From positions 1 through 64,000 of IMG/VR virus record IMGVR_UViG_3300046787_000508: a DNA stretch of 64,000 nucleotides; one strand, written 5' to 3'. The notes beneath the pieces were generated by a model. It searched no databases, was not told the origin of the DNA, and saw nothing but the letters and a program-made list of their open reading frames with translations. Both the position numbers and the translations under genes were made by a program. The stretch is from a virus. Each line of letters opens with the position of its first letter. Within the stretch, counting starts at the first letter, position 1. Positions 25,726-33,245 of this stretch are shown here, in pieces.

Positions 25726-25995
25726 TTATTTTAATTTAGCTTCTTCAGCTTTGATTTCTTCGTCAACTTTAATACCTCGTTCAACGTCGATTAATTTTCT
25801 ATCTGTTGATTGAATCATTCTTTTTTCAGATTTCAACCCTTCAATTTTCATTTTAACCTCTAATCTTTTTTCTAAATCAGTCATTTCTTTCCTAACTTTA
25901 GAAATTTCTCTTGTGTCACCACACCCTTTGAAGAATGTTAACACCGCAATTGCTAATACGATTACTGTAAAATTTTCTTGTACAAATTTTTTCAT
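25726..25995 (-). CDS. Membrane-anchored coiled-coil protein (89 aa)
   Basis: 89 residues. An N-terminal helix at about 10-23 (FTVIVLAIAVLTFF) is followed by KGCGD, which could serve as a weak lipobox, and then by a charged coiled coil (ISKVRKEMTDLEKRLEVKMK). The topology is that of an inner-membrane spanin or of a small lipoprotein. A TATTTATA box lies 12 nt upstream, inside the 3' end of the sigma gene, so it may be expressed independently of sigma. Confidence 0.65.
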   Translation of the reverse strand: MKKFVQENFTVIVLAIAVLTFFKGCGDTREISKVRKEMTDLEKRLEVKMKIEGLKSEKRMIQSTDRKLIDVERGIKVDEEIKAEEAKLK

Positions 25996-26006
25996 AACTT
26001 TTGTTT

Positions 26007-26816
26007 TTATAAATAGTTTATTAACGAATAACTCTCGTTTCTTAATTTTTTTATAGCTTTATCCTTAAGTTGTCGGATTCTTTCCTTGGTACATTCGAAT
26101 TCTTCACCTAAATCTTCGAGGTTACTCTCAACCCCATTTAGTCCGAAATACTTCTCAATGATAACCTTTTCTCTATCATCTAACACACTCAAGATATAAG
26201 ATACCCTTTTTTTAATTTCTTCTGTAGTGTTAAGTATATTTTCAGGGTTATTTTCGTTAGGGTCTCTAATGATATCTATTAATTGGTCGCCCTCATCGTT
26301 GATTTCTTTATAGAGACCAACGCAATATGGTAAGTTAGTAACGGGTTCGTCACTGTAATTGATATGGTATTTTTCAGATTCAGGTAATTCATTTTTCCTG
26401 TTCTTTTGTGCCTCTTGAACTAAATTAGATGGTATACGTATAGTTCTTGAATAGTCATTTAATGATGACATAATTGATTGTTTTACCCACCAAACAGCGT
26501 ATGATATAAATTTTAAACCTGATGCCGGGTCAAATCTGTCGATTGCCTTTAATAAACCAATATTACCTTCTGAGATAATATCTAAAAGGTCTAACCCCTG
26601 ATTTTGGTACATCTTAGCCACAGAAACCACAAAACGTAGGTTACCTGTAACTAATTCACTTTTCATACTATCTTTTACCGATTTAGGGGTCTCGGGGTCT
26701 AATAACGCCTTAAAAATTTCATCTTGTCGTTGATGCGTTACTACCGGAATTTTCTTCAATTCTTTTAAATAGTAATGAAGTTCGTCTGTGTTGACGATAA
26801 TGTGAGACTTAGCCAT
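26007..26816 (-). CDS. Sigma-70 family RNA polymerase sigma factor
   Basis: 269 residues, with regions 1.2 to 4 all present. Region 1.2 is DELHYYLKELKKIPVVTHQR (11-30). Region 2 contains NLRFVVSVAKMYQNQGLDLL and DIISEGNIGLLKAIDRFD (59-96), then SYAVWWVKQSIMSSL (105-119). The region 3 start is SRTIRIPSNLVQEAQ. Region 4 is DDREKVIIEKYFGLNG and CTKERIRQLKDKAIKKLRN (213-260), with the helix-turn-helix intact. This is a complete primary-like (group 2/3) sigma. T4 instead uses gp55, a reduced sigma. The protein should redirect host core polymerase to phage promoters, possibly the TATTTATA class. It lies downstream of the ClpP/envelope block. Confidence 0.93.
   Translation of the reverse strand: MAKSHIIVNTDELHYYLKELKKIPVVTHQRQDEIFKALLDPETPKSVKDSMKSELVTGNLRFVVSVAKMYQNQGLDLLDIISEGNIGLLKAIDRFDPASGLKFISYAVWWVKQSIMSSLNDYSRTIRIPSNLVQEAQKNRKNELPESEKYHINYSDEPVTNLPYCVGLYKEINDEGDQLIDIIRDPNENNPENILNTTEEIKKRVSYILSVLDDREKVIIEKYFGLNGVESNLEDLGEEFECTKERIRQLKDKAIKKLRNESYSLINYL
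26008..26015 (-). promoter_or_regulatory. TATTTATA box overlapping the sigma gene stop
   Basis: Perfect coding-strand TATTTATA, 12 nt upstream of the 89-residue membrane protein. It overlaps the last codons of the sigma-factor gene, whose stop is at 26007-26009. Confidence 0.4.
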
Positions 26817-26853
26817 GTTATGTGTTATTTATTATAAAGGTAACTAAAAAAAA

Positions 26854-27300
26854 TTAGATATCAAAATTATCTAAGAAGTTTTTTTCTTCAGGTGTTAAAC
26901 TATCAACACCATCTTTGTCAATCTTTTCTAAAAGACTGTCTAATAGTAATTCAGGATTCTTATTCATGGTTATAGCTGTGAATTCGATTTTCATCATGTT
27001 ATCTTCACCAGGGTTATAAATGAAATCCTTCATTGTTTTTGGAACGTGTGCAGTGACAATTGATTCTCTTTCAAAAAGAAAATAGAATTTAACATGGTCA
27101 GGGGGTAAACTTTCATACAGTTCCGTAGATACATCATCTTTTTCTTTGTCAGAATCAAAAATGATGATGATATTGTTCATATTCTCAATAATGTATTTTA
27201 CCGACGTAAATGAATTTGACGGGAATACGTCAGTACAGAAATATTCAACCTCATCAGGACCTTCGAATGAACCAAATATAAATAAAATATACGTATTCAT
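26854..27300 (-). CDS. Hypothetical protein (148 aa)
   Basis: 148 residues, alpha/beta: MNTYILFIFGSFEGPDEVEY, a strand NNIIIIFDSDKEKDDV, and a C-terminal helical part (NPELLLDSLLEKIDKDGVDS, then LTPEEKNFLDNF). The last part resembles the short EEKxFLDxF motif of some phage proteins. No catalytic motif recognised. It lies between the sigma gene and the envelope cassette, with short gaps on both sides. Confidence 0.65.
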   Translation of the reverse strand: MNTYILFIFGSFEGPDEVEYFCTDVFPSNSFTSVKYIIENMNNIIIIFDSDKEKDDVSTELYESLPPDHVKFYFLFERESIVTAHVPKTMKDFIYNPGEDNMMKIEFTAITMNKNPELLLDSLLEKIDKDGVDSLTPEEKNFLDNFDI

Positions 27301-27318
27301 TGAGTATTAAGATGTTAG

Positions 27319-27954
27319 TTATTTTTTTAATTTAATTTTCCAATAGACTCCCGCATTAATATACGGAGATAATGTCCCATTTGTTCCGTCAATAACTCTA
27401 TTTGATACTCCGACACCTAATTGGTATATTTTCTCATCTTTTGTTTTCAACATGATACCTAACCCGACATGACTAAAAACGTCCACTTTGTTTAGTCCAC
27501 CATTGAATCCGTAATAAACTTGATTCGTTCGTGGTTCGGGGGTATAAACCGTTTCAACTTTCGTTTTAGGTTTTACATTTGCAGTGAATGTACGTGACAT
27601 CACTTTATTTTCCGTTATCACCTCATTTAGGTTAATAGTTCCTAAATCATTTGGTAACGTTAGTACTTCTTTCAATTCATTTTTCGCATAGTAGTCTTTT
27701 AGTATTGCGGCAGTGTCGACTGGTTGGTAAACCAATCTTTCCACGGGAACCTCGATTTCAACAGGAACTTCAATTTCCACCTCCACTAAACTATCTACCG
27801 TAACGGTATCATGTACGGCGTATGGGATTGAATCGGTTTTAGTTACATACTGAATTCTATTCGGCATAAACCCCTTTGGGTTAAAAAACTCCAAAAGGGA
27901 TATGGCGATTAGTATTACTATGACGATATTACGAACATCAAGAAATTTTTTCAT
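27319..27954 (-). CDS. Membrane-anchored protein with periplasmic and barrel-like parts
   Basis: 211 residues. An N-terminal membrane helix at about 10-24 (IVIVILIAISLLEFF) is followed by a Val/Glu-rich stretch (VEVEIEVPVEIEVPVERLVY) and a helical linker. A C-terminal region (about 145-211) has alternating hydrophobic strands (QVYYGFNGGLNKVDVFSHVG, LSPYINAGVYWKIKLKK) like the last strands of an outer-membrane barrel. This would let it bridge the inner and outer membranes. It starts two bases after the stop of the signal-peptide coiled-coil gene. A lysis or envelope-spanning role is inferred. Confidence 0.65.
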   Translation of the reverse strand: MKKFLDVRNIVIVILIAISLLEFFNPKGFMPNRIQYVTKTDSIPYAVHDTVTVDSLVEVEIEVPVEIEVPVERLVYQPVDTAAILKDYYAKNELKEVLTLPNDLGTINLNEVITENKVMSRTFTANVKPKTKVETVYTPEPRTNQVYYGFNGGLNKVDVFSHVGLGIMLKTKDEKIYQLGVGVSNRVIDGTNGTLSPYINAGVYWKIKLKK

Positions 27955-27955
27955 T

Positions 27956-28375
27956 TTACTTTACTAATAAAAGAGACGTTGAGATTATTGCAACGAATGA
28001 CCCTATTTTATAAAAGAACGTTTTCATTTTCTGTGCCTTTAGTTCTTTTAGTAAACTTTCGGATTTCTGTCTTTCTAAATCAAATTGTTGGTCCTTCTTT
28101 GTTATGATTAACTCCAAGTTACCAATTTTTTGTGTTTTAAGGGTATCCTTCTCTTTGTATAAAGTAATTTGTTGGTCTTTCAAACCGATAACTTTATTTA
28201 ACTCCACAATTTCTAATTTTGCACCGTCGTAACGGATTAAATCTTGGAAAGCTAATCTCGCTATTCTTGTTGGAAGAATAACTTTAGTGGTGTCTTGTTT
28301 AGTTATTGTATCTGTTTGCGAATAACTGTTCAAGCTCAACATTACCAACAGTGGTAATAGTATTAACTTTTTCAT
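27956..28375 (-). CDS. Exported coiled-coil protein with C-terminal membrane segment
   Basis: 139 residues. A clear signal peptide (MKKLILLPLLVMLSLNSYSQ), with no lipobox cysteine, is followed by a long coiled coil (ELNKVIGLKDQQITLYKEKD ... ERQKSESLLKELKAQ) and a C-terminal hydrophobic segment (about 122-138, GSFVAIISTSLLLVK). Its first 26 codons lie within the 3' end of the preceding coiled-coil gene in another frame, as o-spanin genes do inside i-spanin genes. But a C-terminal anchor is not typical of o-spanins. Candidate spanin-like envelope protein. Confidence 0.65.
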   Translation of the reverse strand: MKKLILLPLLVMLSLNSYSQTDTITKQDTTKVILPTRIARLAFQDLIRYDGAKLEIVELNKVIGLKDQQITLYKEKDTLKTQKIGNLELIITKKDQQFDLERQKSESLLKELKAQKMKTFFYKIGSFVAIISTSLLLVK

Positions 28376-28637
28376 CTGTGCTGTTTTTAATAATAGTTAT
28401 GTTTTTAGTCACACTTTCAACGTCTTTTTCAACGTTAACGATATGATTATCAACTTTTTCGATTTGATTGTCAATTTCTTTGTTTACCGTGTAAACTGAG
28501 TCCACCTCTTTTTGGATGGAATCAATCTTTGCGTTGTAACCAGCAACATCAGTTTTTATACTGTTGTTCTGAAAAATGTTGTACGCCGCTAAACAAGCAA
28601 TCAAAACTAATAGGATTGTGGTCTTGTTTGTTTTCAT
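28299..28637 (-). CDS. Inner-membrane coiled-coil protein (i-spanin-like)
   Basis: 112 residues. An N-terminal membrane helix at about 7-20 (TILLVLIACLAAYNIF) is followed by a continuous coiled coil to about residue 90 (DSIQKEVDSVYTVNKEIDNQ, VDNHIVNVEKDVESVTKNI). This is the topology of phage i-spanins (Rz type), which cross the periplasm to an outer-membrane partner. The following gene starts inside it (77-base overlap). A TATTTATA box lies 13 nt upstream. No endolysin with intact catalytic residues is nearby, so the lysis role is unproven. Confidence 0.65.
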   Translation of the reverse strand: MKTNKTTILLVLIACLAAYNIFQNNSIKTDVAGYNAKIDSIQKEVDSVYTVNKEIDNQIEKVDNHIVNVEKDVESVTKNITIIKNSTDEKVNTITTVGNVELEQLFANRYNN

Positions 28638-28650
28638 ATTTAGTTTTTAT

Positions 28651-28658
28651 TATAAATA
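28651..28658 (-). promoter_or_regulatory. TATTTATA box, candidate late promoter
   Basis: Perfect coding-strand TATTTATA (in TCATATTTATAATAAAAAC), 13 nt upstream of the i-spanin-like gene in a 48-base gap behind clpP. Late expression would suit a lysis cassette. Confidence 0.5.
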
Positions 28659-28685
28659 TGAAGACAAACAATTATATACCAAATC

Positions 28686-29360
28686 TTAATTTTTCTTCTT
28701 AACTATTTCATCAATAATCCCGTAAGCTAACGCATCGTTAGCGTCCAACCACAAATCTCTACTTGCGTCTTGTTTTACGATTTCTGAATCCTTACCACAA
28801 TATTCACCTAATAAGTCGAAAAGTGTATTGTTTAATTTTTCCCATTCAATCATATCAATCTTAGCATCTTGGATATTACCTCCAAATCCACCACTTGATT
28901 GATGTAACATTGTTCTTGAGAATCTTAAACTACATCTCTTACCTTTTGTACCCGCACCTAATAAGATTGACCCCATTGATGCTGCCATACCCGTGTTAAT
29001 TGTTCTAATGTCGGAATTAATGTAATCCATAACATCGACCATTGATAATCCTGACTTAACTGAACCACCCGGACTATCAATATGCATGGTAATGTCATTT
29101 GAGTCGATACTATCCAAGAACATTAACTGTGCTTGTACAATAGTTGACATATGGTCATTAACTTCACCCGCCACCCAAATAATACGTTCAAGCATCAATC
29201 TACTAAAAACGTCCATCTGAGCCACATTCATCTGTCTTTCTTCCAAGATATATGGAGTTAAACTACTTTGGATTTTCTTATTATAGTAATCCATTGTCAA
29301 TGAGCTGATTCCACGGTCTTTTGCGTAAAGACCGAAACTTGCGTATTCTTTTGCGTTCAT
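28686..29360 (-). CDS. clpP: ClpP-family serine protease
   Basis: 224 residues with the full ClpP fold. The catalytic triad is intact: S128 in GMAASMGS, H153 in RTMLHQSSGG, and D202 in SRDLWLDANDALAYGIID. The DSPGGSV substrate-binding strand is at 95-101. ClpP forms a tetradecameric chamber fed by ClpX or ClpA; no unfoldase is in this window, so it may use the host one or the nearby AAA+ protein. Phage ClpP homologues also serve as prohead proteases, but no capsid gene is close. It lies between gp46 and the envelope cassette. A somewhat longer N terminus than bacterial ClpP lacks an obvious propeptide cleavage site. Confidence 0.93.
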   Translation of the reverse strand: MNAKEYASFGLYAKDRGISSLTMDYYNKKIQSSLTPYILEERQMNVAQMDVFSRLMLERIIWVAGEVNDHMSTIVQAQLMFLDSIDSNDITMHIDSPGGSVKSGLSMVDVMDYINSDIRTINTGMAASMGSILLGAGTKGKRCSLRFSRTMLHQSSGGFGGNIQDAKIDMIEWEKLNNTLFDLLGEYCGKDSEIVKQDASRDLWLDANDALAYGIIDEIVKKKN

Positions 29361-29416
29361 ATTTAATTTATTTATTTAGACAAATGTAGGTAAAATTTCC
29401 TAACCACCAAAAAATA

Positions 29417-31759
29417 TTATGAAATTTTTGTGTTAATATATTCAATTGATGAGACATTCTCGGTCTTACCAACCATGATAATGTTATCTGACCAGTTTCT
29501 AATCAGTGGGTTATGTGATATAACGAAGATATGTTCAAAGTAATTTTTAATTTTCTTAAAGAATTCCCCAACCATCTCTAAATTATCGTCAGCAACTTTA
29601 CCAAAAACCTCATCCATCACAACAATGTTTGGTTTTGGTAACGATGAAATCTTAGTTAATACACTTCTCAAAGCTAACGATGATATGGTTTTCTCATAAC
29701 CTGAACCACTAATAAGTGTTTTAACCACTCTGGTTTCATTATCAATCATTAAGAATTCCAATTCGTTCTTCTCATTAATGTTTAACTCTAAAGTAAAGTA
29801 ACAACTATCAGATAATAACCTATGTAATTCTTGGTTAATCAACGGAATCATGTTTTTCATGATTACTTTAGATATTCCATTTTTACCGTAGATTGTTAGG
29901 TAAGTCTTAAACACACCGACAAGTTCTTCCTCAGATTTGATTTTAGAAATTAAATCCAAATTAACTTTAATCTTATCATTCATGGTAACAATGTTACCTC
30001 TGTGTCTTTCAATGTTAGTTGTTGACTGTCTAATATCACCATTAGCGGTTTCAATCTTAGTTCTCAATGCCATTACCTCAGCATCTATCTTCTGATTATC
30101 CTCTAATTTCTTTTTGTTGTCATCGTACCTTTCTAATCTTAATTTTTTGGCATCAATTTCAACTTGTTTTTGTTCAACCTCTAACTCATAACGACCTTTA
30201 CGAAGTTTATTTCTTTCATACTCTTCGTATTGAACTTTTAAAGTTTTATAACCCTTTTCTTGTTCAGTTAATTCATCAAGTTTAATTTGTCTTTCTTGTT
30301 GACTCTTTTTAAGAACCTCAATTAATTCTTTAATCTTATTAATTTCGTCTGTGTGGTCAACGTCTTCCAACGCACGATTACAGGTTGGACATATTTCACC
30401 CTTTTCGAATTTTCGAATAAGTTCTTCATTTCTACCAATAGCATCGTAATCAACTTTACCTTCAATTAGATGACCGTTGATTATTTGACTTAGTTTTTCA
30501 TGTTCGTCCTCCAAGTAATATTCTGAAGGTTCAATTACACTAACCGCGTCGGCATTAGTTTTACTTGTTTGTTTTACTCTTTCTAAATCTGCAATTTCTC
30601 TCTCAAGAAGTACGGGATTGGTATTGATTAAATCCTTATCGATGTCGTTATTTCTTGAACCTAAAACTTCATCTCTCCTATCCTCTAATCTTTTTAATTC
30701 CTTTTCGAAATCACTAAGTGCAGTTTCCAATCTTACAATTTCACTTTCAGAGTTAGAAATACTTTCTTGGTGTTCGGTATTGTTTAATTCCAATTGTACA
30801 ATGTTATTTGTATTTGAAATTAATTTTTTACTCCAATCACTATAGATTTCTTTTGCAACCTCCTCTTTTTGTTTAAGACTTTCCAATCCTAAGAATTTAG
30901 TTAGGATTTGTCCACGTGCCGTTGGTTTTGAATCGATTAGTTCTTCAAGGTTATTACCGGTGGTTAGGATTGTTGATAGGAAATCTTCCTCTGTCCCAAT
31001 TGCTGTCGTGATAAATGTTTCAGTCTCACGTCTCTGTTCACCTGATAGGTTATTTACAGTTCCATCCTCTGAAATCTTATAGAATTCCAATTCGTTTTTG
31101 ACTGTGTATTCACCTGCTTTACTCTTCTTTCTACTAACATTACGTTCAATCACATAATCCTCACCATCAATGGTAACATAACCTTTAACCTTAACATAAT
31201 CGGTATCTCTAAATTTATTAAAGACTTCAGCATTTGTTTTAGTTTTGGTTGTTGAATTAAAGAAAAGGAACATTAATAAATCGACAGTTGATGTGGATTT
31301 ACCTCCAAAGTTTTTGGGTGTAGATTCAATAACGGTGATACCATCTAAGTCAGTAAAGTTAATAACGTTATCGTCACCAAAAGAGAGGAAGTTACTAAAC
31401 TCCACTCTTTTAATGAACCATTTGTTATATCTAACTTTATTTTGATTTGATTTGTCAATCTCACCATTAACTCGATTATCTAACCTATCAATCATTTCCC
31501 ATTTAACGTCGATTTTATTCTCTTTGATAAAATCTTTAATTAAATTTTTTTGGTACTGTGGGTCTAATATGTTATCACTCGCATCTAATGATTGTAATTT
31601 TGTGTTGGAATTATTACTAAGGATTTTAGTTACCAACTTTACATTTGTTGAGTTATATTTCTTTTCGAAATAAGTTTTAACTCTTTTAATCCTTTCTTGT
31701 GTAAGATTTTCTGGTGTGTCTTCCCACTCTACTTTAATAAACGGATTGCTGTGTTCCAT
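29417..31759 (-). CDS. 46: Recombination endonuclease subunit, gp46/Rad50-like SMC ATPase
   Basis: 780 residues, longer than T4 gp46 (about 560). The N-terminal ATPase half has FIKRVEFSNFLSFGDDNVIN and the P-loop TPKNFGGKST; the first glycine of the usual GxxxxGKST is a proline here. Two long coiled coils flank a Rad50-type zinc hook CPTC near residue 458 (GEICPTCNRALEDVDH). The C-terminal half has the ABC signature region SGSGYEKTISSLALRSVLTK and Walker B NIVVMDEVFGK, then the switch histidine in FVISHNP. With gp47 it resects DNA ends for recombination-dependent replication. It is separated from gp47 by three small genes, an arrangement also seen in T4. Confidence 0.93.
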   Translation of the reverse strand: MEHSNPFIKVEWEDTPENLTQERIKRVKTYFEKKYNSTNVKLVTKILSNNSNTKLQSLDASDNILDPQYQKNLIKDFIKENKIDVKWEMIDRLDNRVNGEIDKSNQNKVRYNKWFIKRVEFSNFLSFGDDNVINFTDLDGITVIESTPKNFGGKSTSTVDLLMFLFFNSTTKTKTNAEVFNKFRDTDYVKVKGYVTIDGEDYVIERNVSRKKSKAGEYTVKNELEFYKISEDGTVNNLSGEQRRETETFITTAIGTEEDFLSTILTTGNNLEELIDSKPTARGQILTKFLGLESLKQKEEVAKEIYSDWSKKLISNTNNIVQLELNNTEHQESISNSESEIVRLETALSDFEKELKRLEDRRDEVLGSRNNDIDKDLINTNPVLLEREIADLERVKQTSKTNADAVSVIEPSEYYLEDEHEKLSQIINGHLIEGKVDYDAIGRNEELIRKFEKGEICPTCNRALEDVDHTDEINKIKELIEVLKKSQQERQIKLDELTEQEKGYKTLKVQYEEYERNKLRKGRYELEVEQKQVEIDAKKLRLERYDDNKKKLEDNQKIDAEVMALRTKIETANGDIRQSTTNIERHRGNIVTMNDKIKVNLDLISKIKSEEELVGVFKTYLTIYGKNGISKVIMKNMIPLINQELHRLLSDSCYFTLELNINEKNELEFLMIDNETRVVKTLISGSGYEKTISSLALRSVLTKISSLPKPNIVVMDEVFGKVADDNLEMVGEFFKKIKNYFEHIFVISHNPLIRNWSDNIIMVGKTENVSSIEYINTKIS

Positions 31760-32304
31760 AATTTTTTTAATAAATTTTCACTCTCTACCACATCTAAGAT
31801 ATATTGTCCATCAATTAAATTGTATGTCTCAACATCTTCTCTTCTGAAAGATAACCAATTTTCGATTTCGTCGCTGTTTTTTGGTTGAAATTTTGTTCTT
31901 ACTAATTTTTTACTGTTCTTAACAACCTCAGGTCTTATAACAATTATTTGTGTGAAGTCCTTATTTGTTCTCATGAAAATGTTTTTTTCATGACTTGGGT
32001 TATTCTTTTCTTTACCCCTGTACATAAAGTTTTCCAACCAGTACTTTTCTTTTCTGCCGGGAATGTTAATTGTTCTAAATTTTTGTTCTGAAATTAACGA
32101 GTAATTGTCATCTTCCCAAAAATTACCTTTCCATTTACCGTGTTCTACTTCGACCCCAAGTAGTGGGTCATTAATGCCTAATAAATCAATTTTATATAAT
32201 TCATCATTTGATTTTAATTTCATTCCCCATTTTTCGTCACAGAATTTAATTATAAATTCCCTGACAGGTGTGTCGTCGTAACTTGTACCACTTAATTTTG
32301 CCAT
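31729..32304 (-). CDS. Possible PD-(D/E)XK-type nuclease
   Basis: 191 residues. The segment LYKIDLLGINDPLLGVEVEH (about 42-60) has an aspartate, then a strand with E-V-E, the spacing of PD-(D/E)XK nucleases (D...ExK-like, here E-V-E-H-G-K). It is followed by KFRTINIPGRKEKYW and a strand IIVIRPEVV. The stop overlaps the start of gp46 by 31 bases, putting it inside the recombination operon. Restriction-like or resolvase activity is plausible; other functions cannot be excluded. Start chosen at MAKLSGTSYDDTPVREF, 9 bases after the previous gene. Confidence 0.55.
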   Translation of the reverse strand: MAKLSGTSYDDTPVREFIIKFCDEKWGMKLKSNDELYKIDLLGINDPLLGVEVEHGKWKGNFWEDDNYSLISEQKFRTINIPGRKEKYWLENFMYRGKEKNNPSHEKNIFMRTNKDFTQIIVIRPEVVKNSKKLVRTKFQPKNSDEIENWLSFRREDVETYNLIDGQYILDVVESENLLKKLWNTAIRLLK

Positions 32305-32313
32305 TCATAGTTT

Positions 32314-32619
32314 TTATCTTTTCTCTTCGTAATATTCTACAATAGAGTTTATTGCCCAAACCGAGCCAGCCGTAAACATTGCATCAAAGAAGAAGTTGAC
32401 TATCCAATATGTCTCAAAGTAATTTGAAGATAAACTCCCCAATACTAATGACATAAAGAAACCAACCCATGTCGATGTACAAAGTGTACATTGGATAAGG
32501 TCTCCGAAAAACTTAGAATATTGTTTAATTTTTATTCTAGTTGTTTCGAAAATTGAACCCCATACCAAGATTGATGTCATTCCGTATGCCATCAATATCC
32601 ATAAAATTAATTTTTCCAT
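32314..32619 (-). CDS. Small membrane protein, DUF1360-like
   Basis: 101 residues with three hydrophobic segments: about 4-20 (LILWILMAYGMTSILVWG), 48-66 (STWVGFFMSLVLGSL) and 72-92. The motif LIQCTLCTSTWVGFF (about 42-56) is the CxxC...W signature of DUF1360-type membrane proteins, which occur in phages and bacteria and have no known function. It is embedded in the recombination operon without obvious connection to it. Confidence 0.65.
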   Translation of the reverse strand: MEKLILWILMAYGMTSILVWGSIFETTRIKIKQYSKFFGDLIQCTLCTSTWVGFFMSLVLGSLSSNYFETYWIVNFFFDAMFTAGSVWAINSIVEYYEEKR

Positions 32620-32669
32620 GTTGTTTTATTTTACTTATAATATAACTAAAATTATTGATAAAAGGAAAT

Positions 32670-33245
32670 TTATTCCTCATAAAGGTTACTTAGATTACTA
32701 TCTTTAAGGTACGTTGCTCGATTCATTTTACTTAGTGAACTTGTGATTTTATCCAACTCTTCAGTAAGTTCCTTATTTTTTAATTTAAGTTCGTCAATGA
32801 TTTTATCCTTGGCATCTTCAGAATCCTTGTTAATAACAATTTTTTCCACAATTCTTTCGATTGGTACTTCCTTTATAATTTCTTTGGTTATTATTTGAGT
32901 GTCGCCTTTAACTTGAATTGGTACTTCTTTTATCACCTCAACGATTTTCTCAACCTCAATTTCTTTAATAACCTCCACTGGTACCTCTTTAATCACTTCA
33001 ACGTTGATTATCTTATCTACCTCAACAATAACCTCTTTAATGACCTCTTTGACCACTTCCTTTTCGATTATAGTTTCTTTCCCAACTCCACCTGAAGGTG
33101 TCTCACCATATTTTAGTATGGTGAATCCACGTTGGAAGGTTTCCTTTCCTATCTTCTCAATGTCATCTATGTTGTTTAATCTACAATACTCAAGAAATTC
33201 ATCACCCAGGGTTAACAAGTTTCTCTTTTTCATTTTCAATGTCAT
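32670..33245 (-). CDS. KEV-repeat protein within the recombination operon
   Basis: 191 residues. The N-terminal part (LLTLGDEFLEYCRLNNID, then GKETFQRGFTILKYG) resembles short phage proteins. Residues about 58-135 are a charged repeat of E-V-I-K-E-V-P/I-V type units (VEVIKEVPVEVIKEIEVEK) with a period near 8-12. A C-terminal coiled coil follows (DELKLKNKELTEELDKITSS). The repeat would make an extended beta or fibrous rod, with multimerisation at the end. It overlaps gp47 by 44 bases. In T4 the same slot between 46 and 47 holds small unrelated genes. Function unknown. Confidence 0.7.
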   Translation of the reverse strand: MTLKMKKRNLLTLGDEFLEYCRLNNIDDIEKIGKETFQRGFTILKYGETPSGGVGKETIIEKEVVKEVIKEVIVEVDKIINVEVIKEVPVEVIKEIEVEKIVEVIKEVPIQVKGDTQIITKEIIKEVPIERIVEKIVINKDSEDAKDKIIDELKLKNKELTEELDKITSSLSKMNRATYLKDSNLSNLYEE

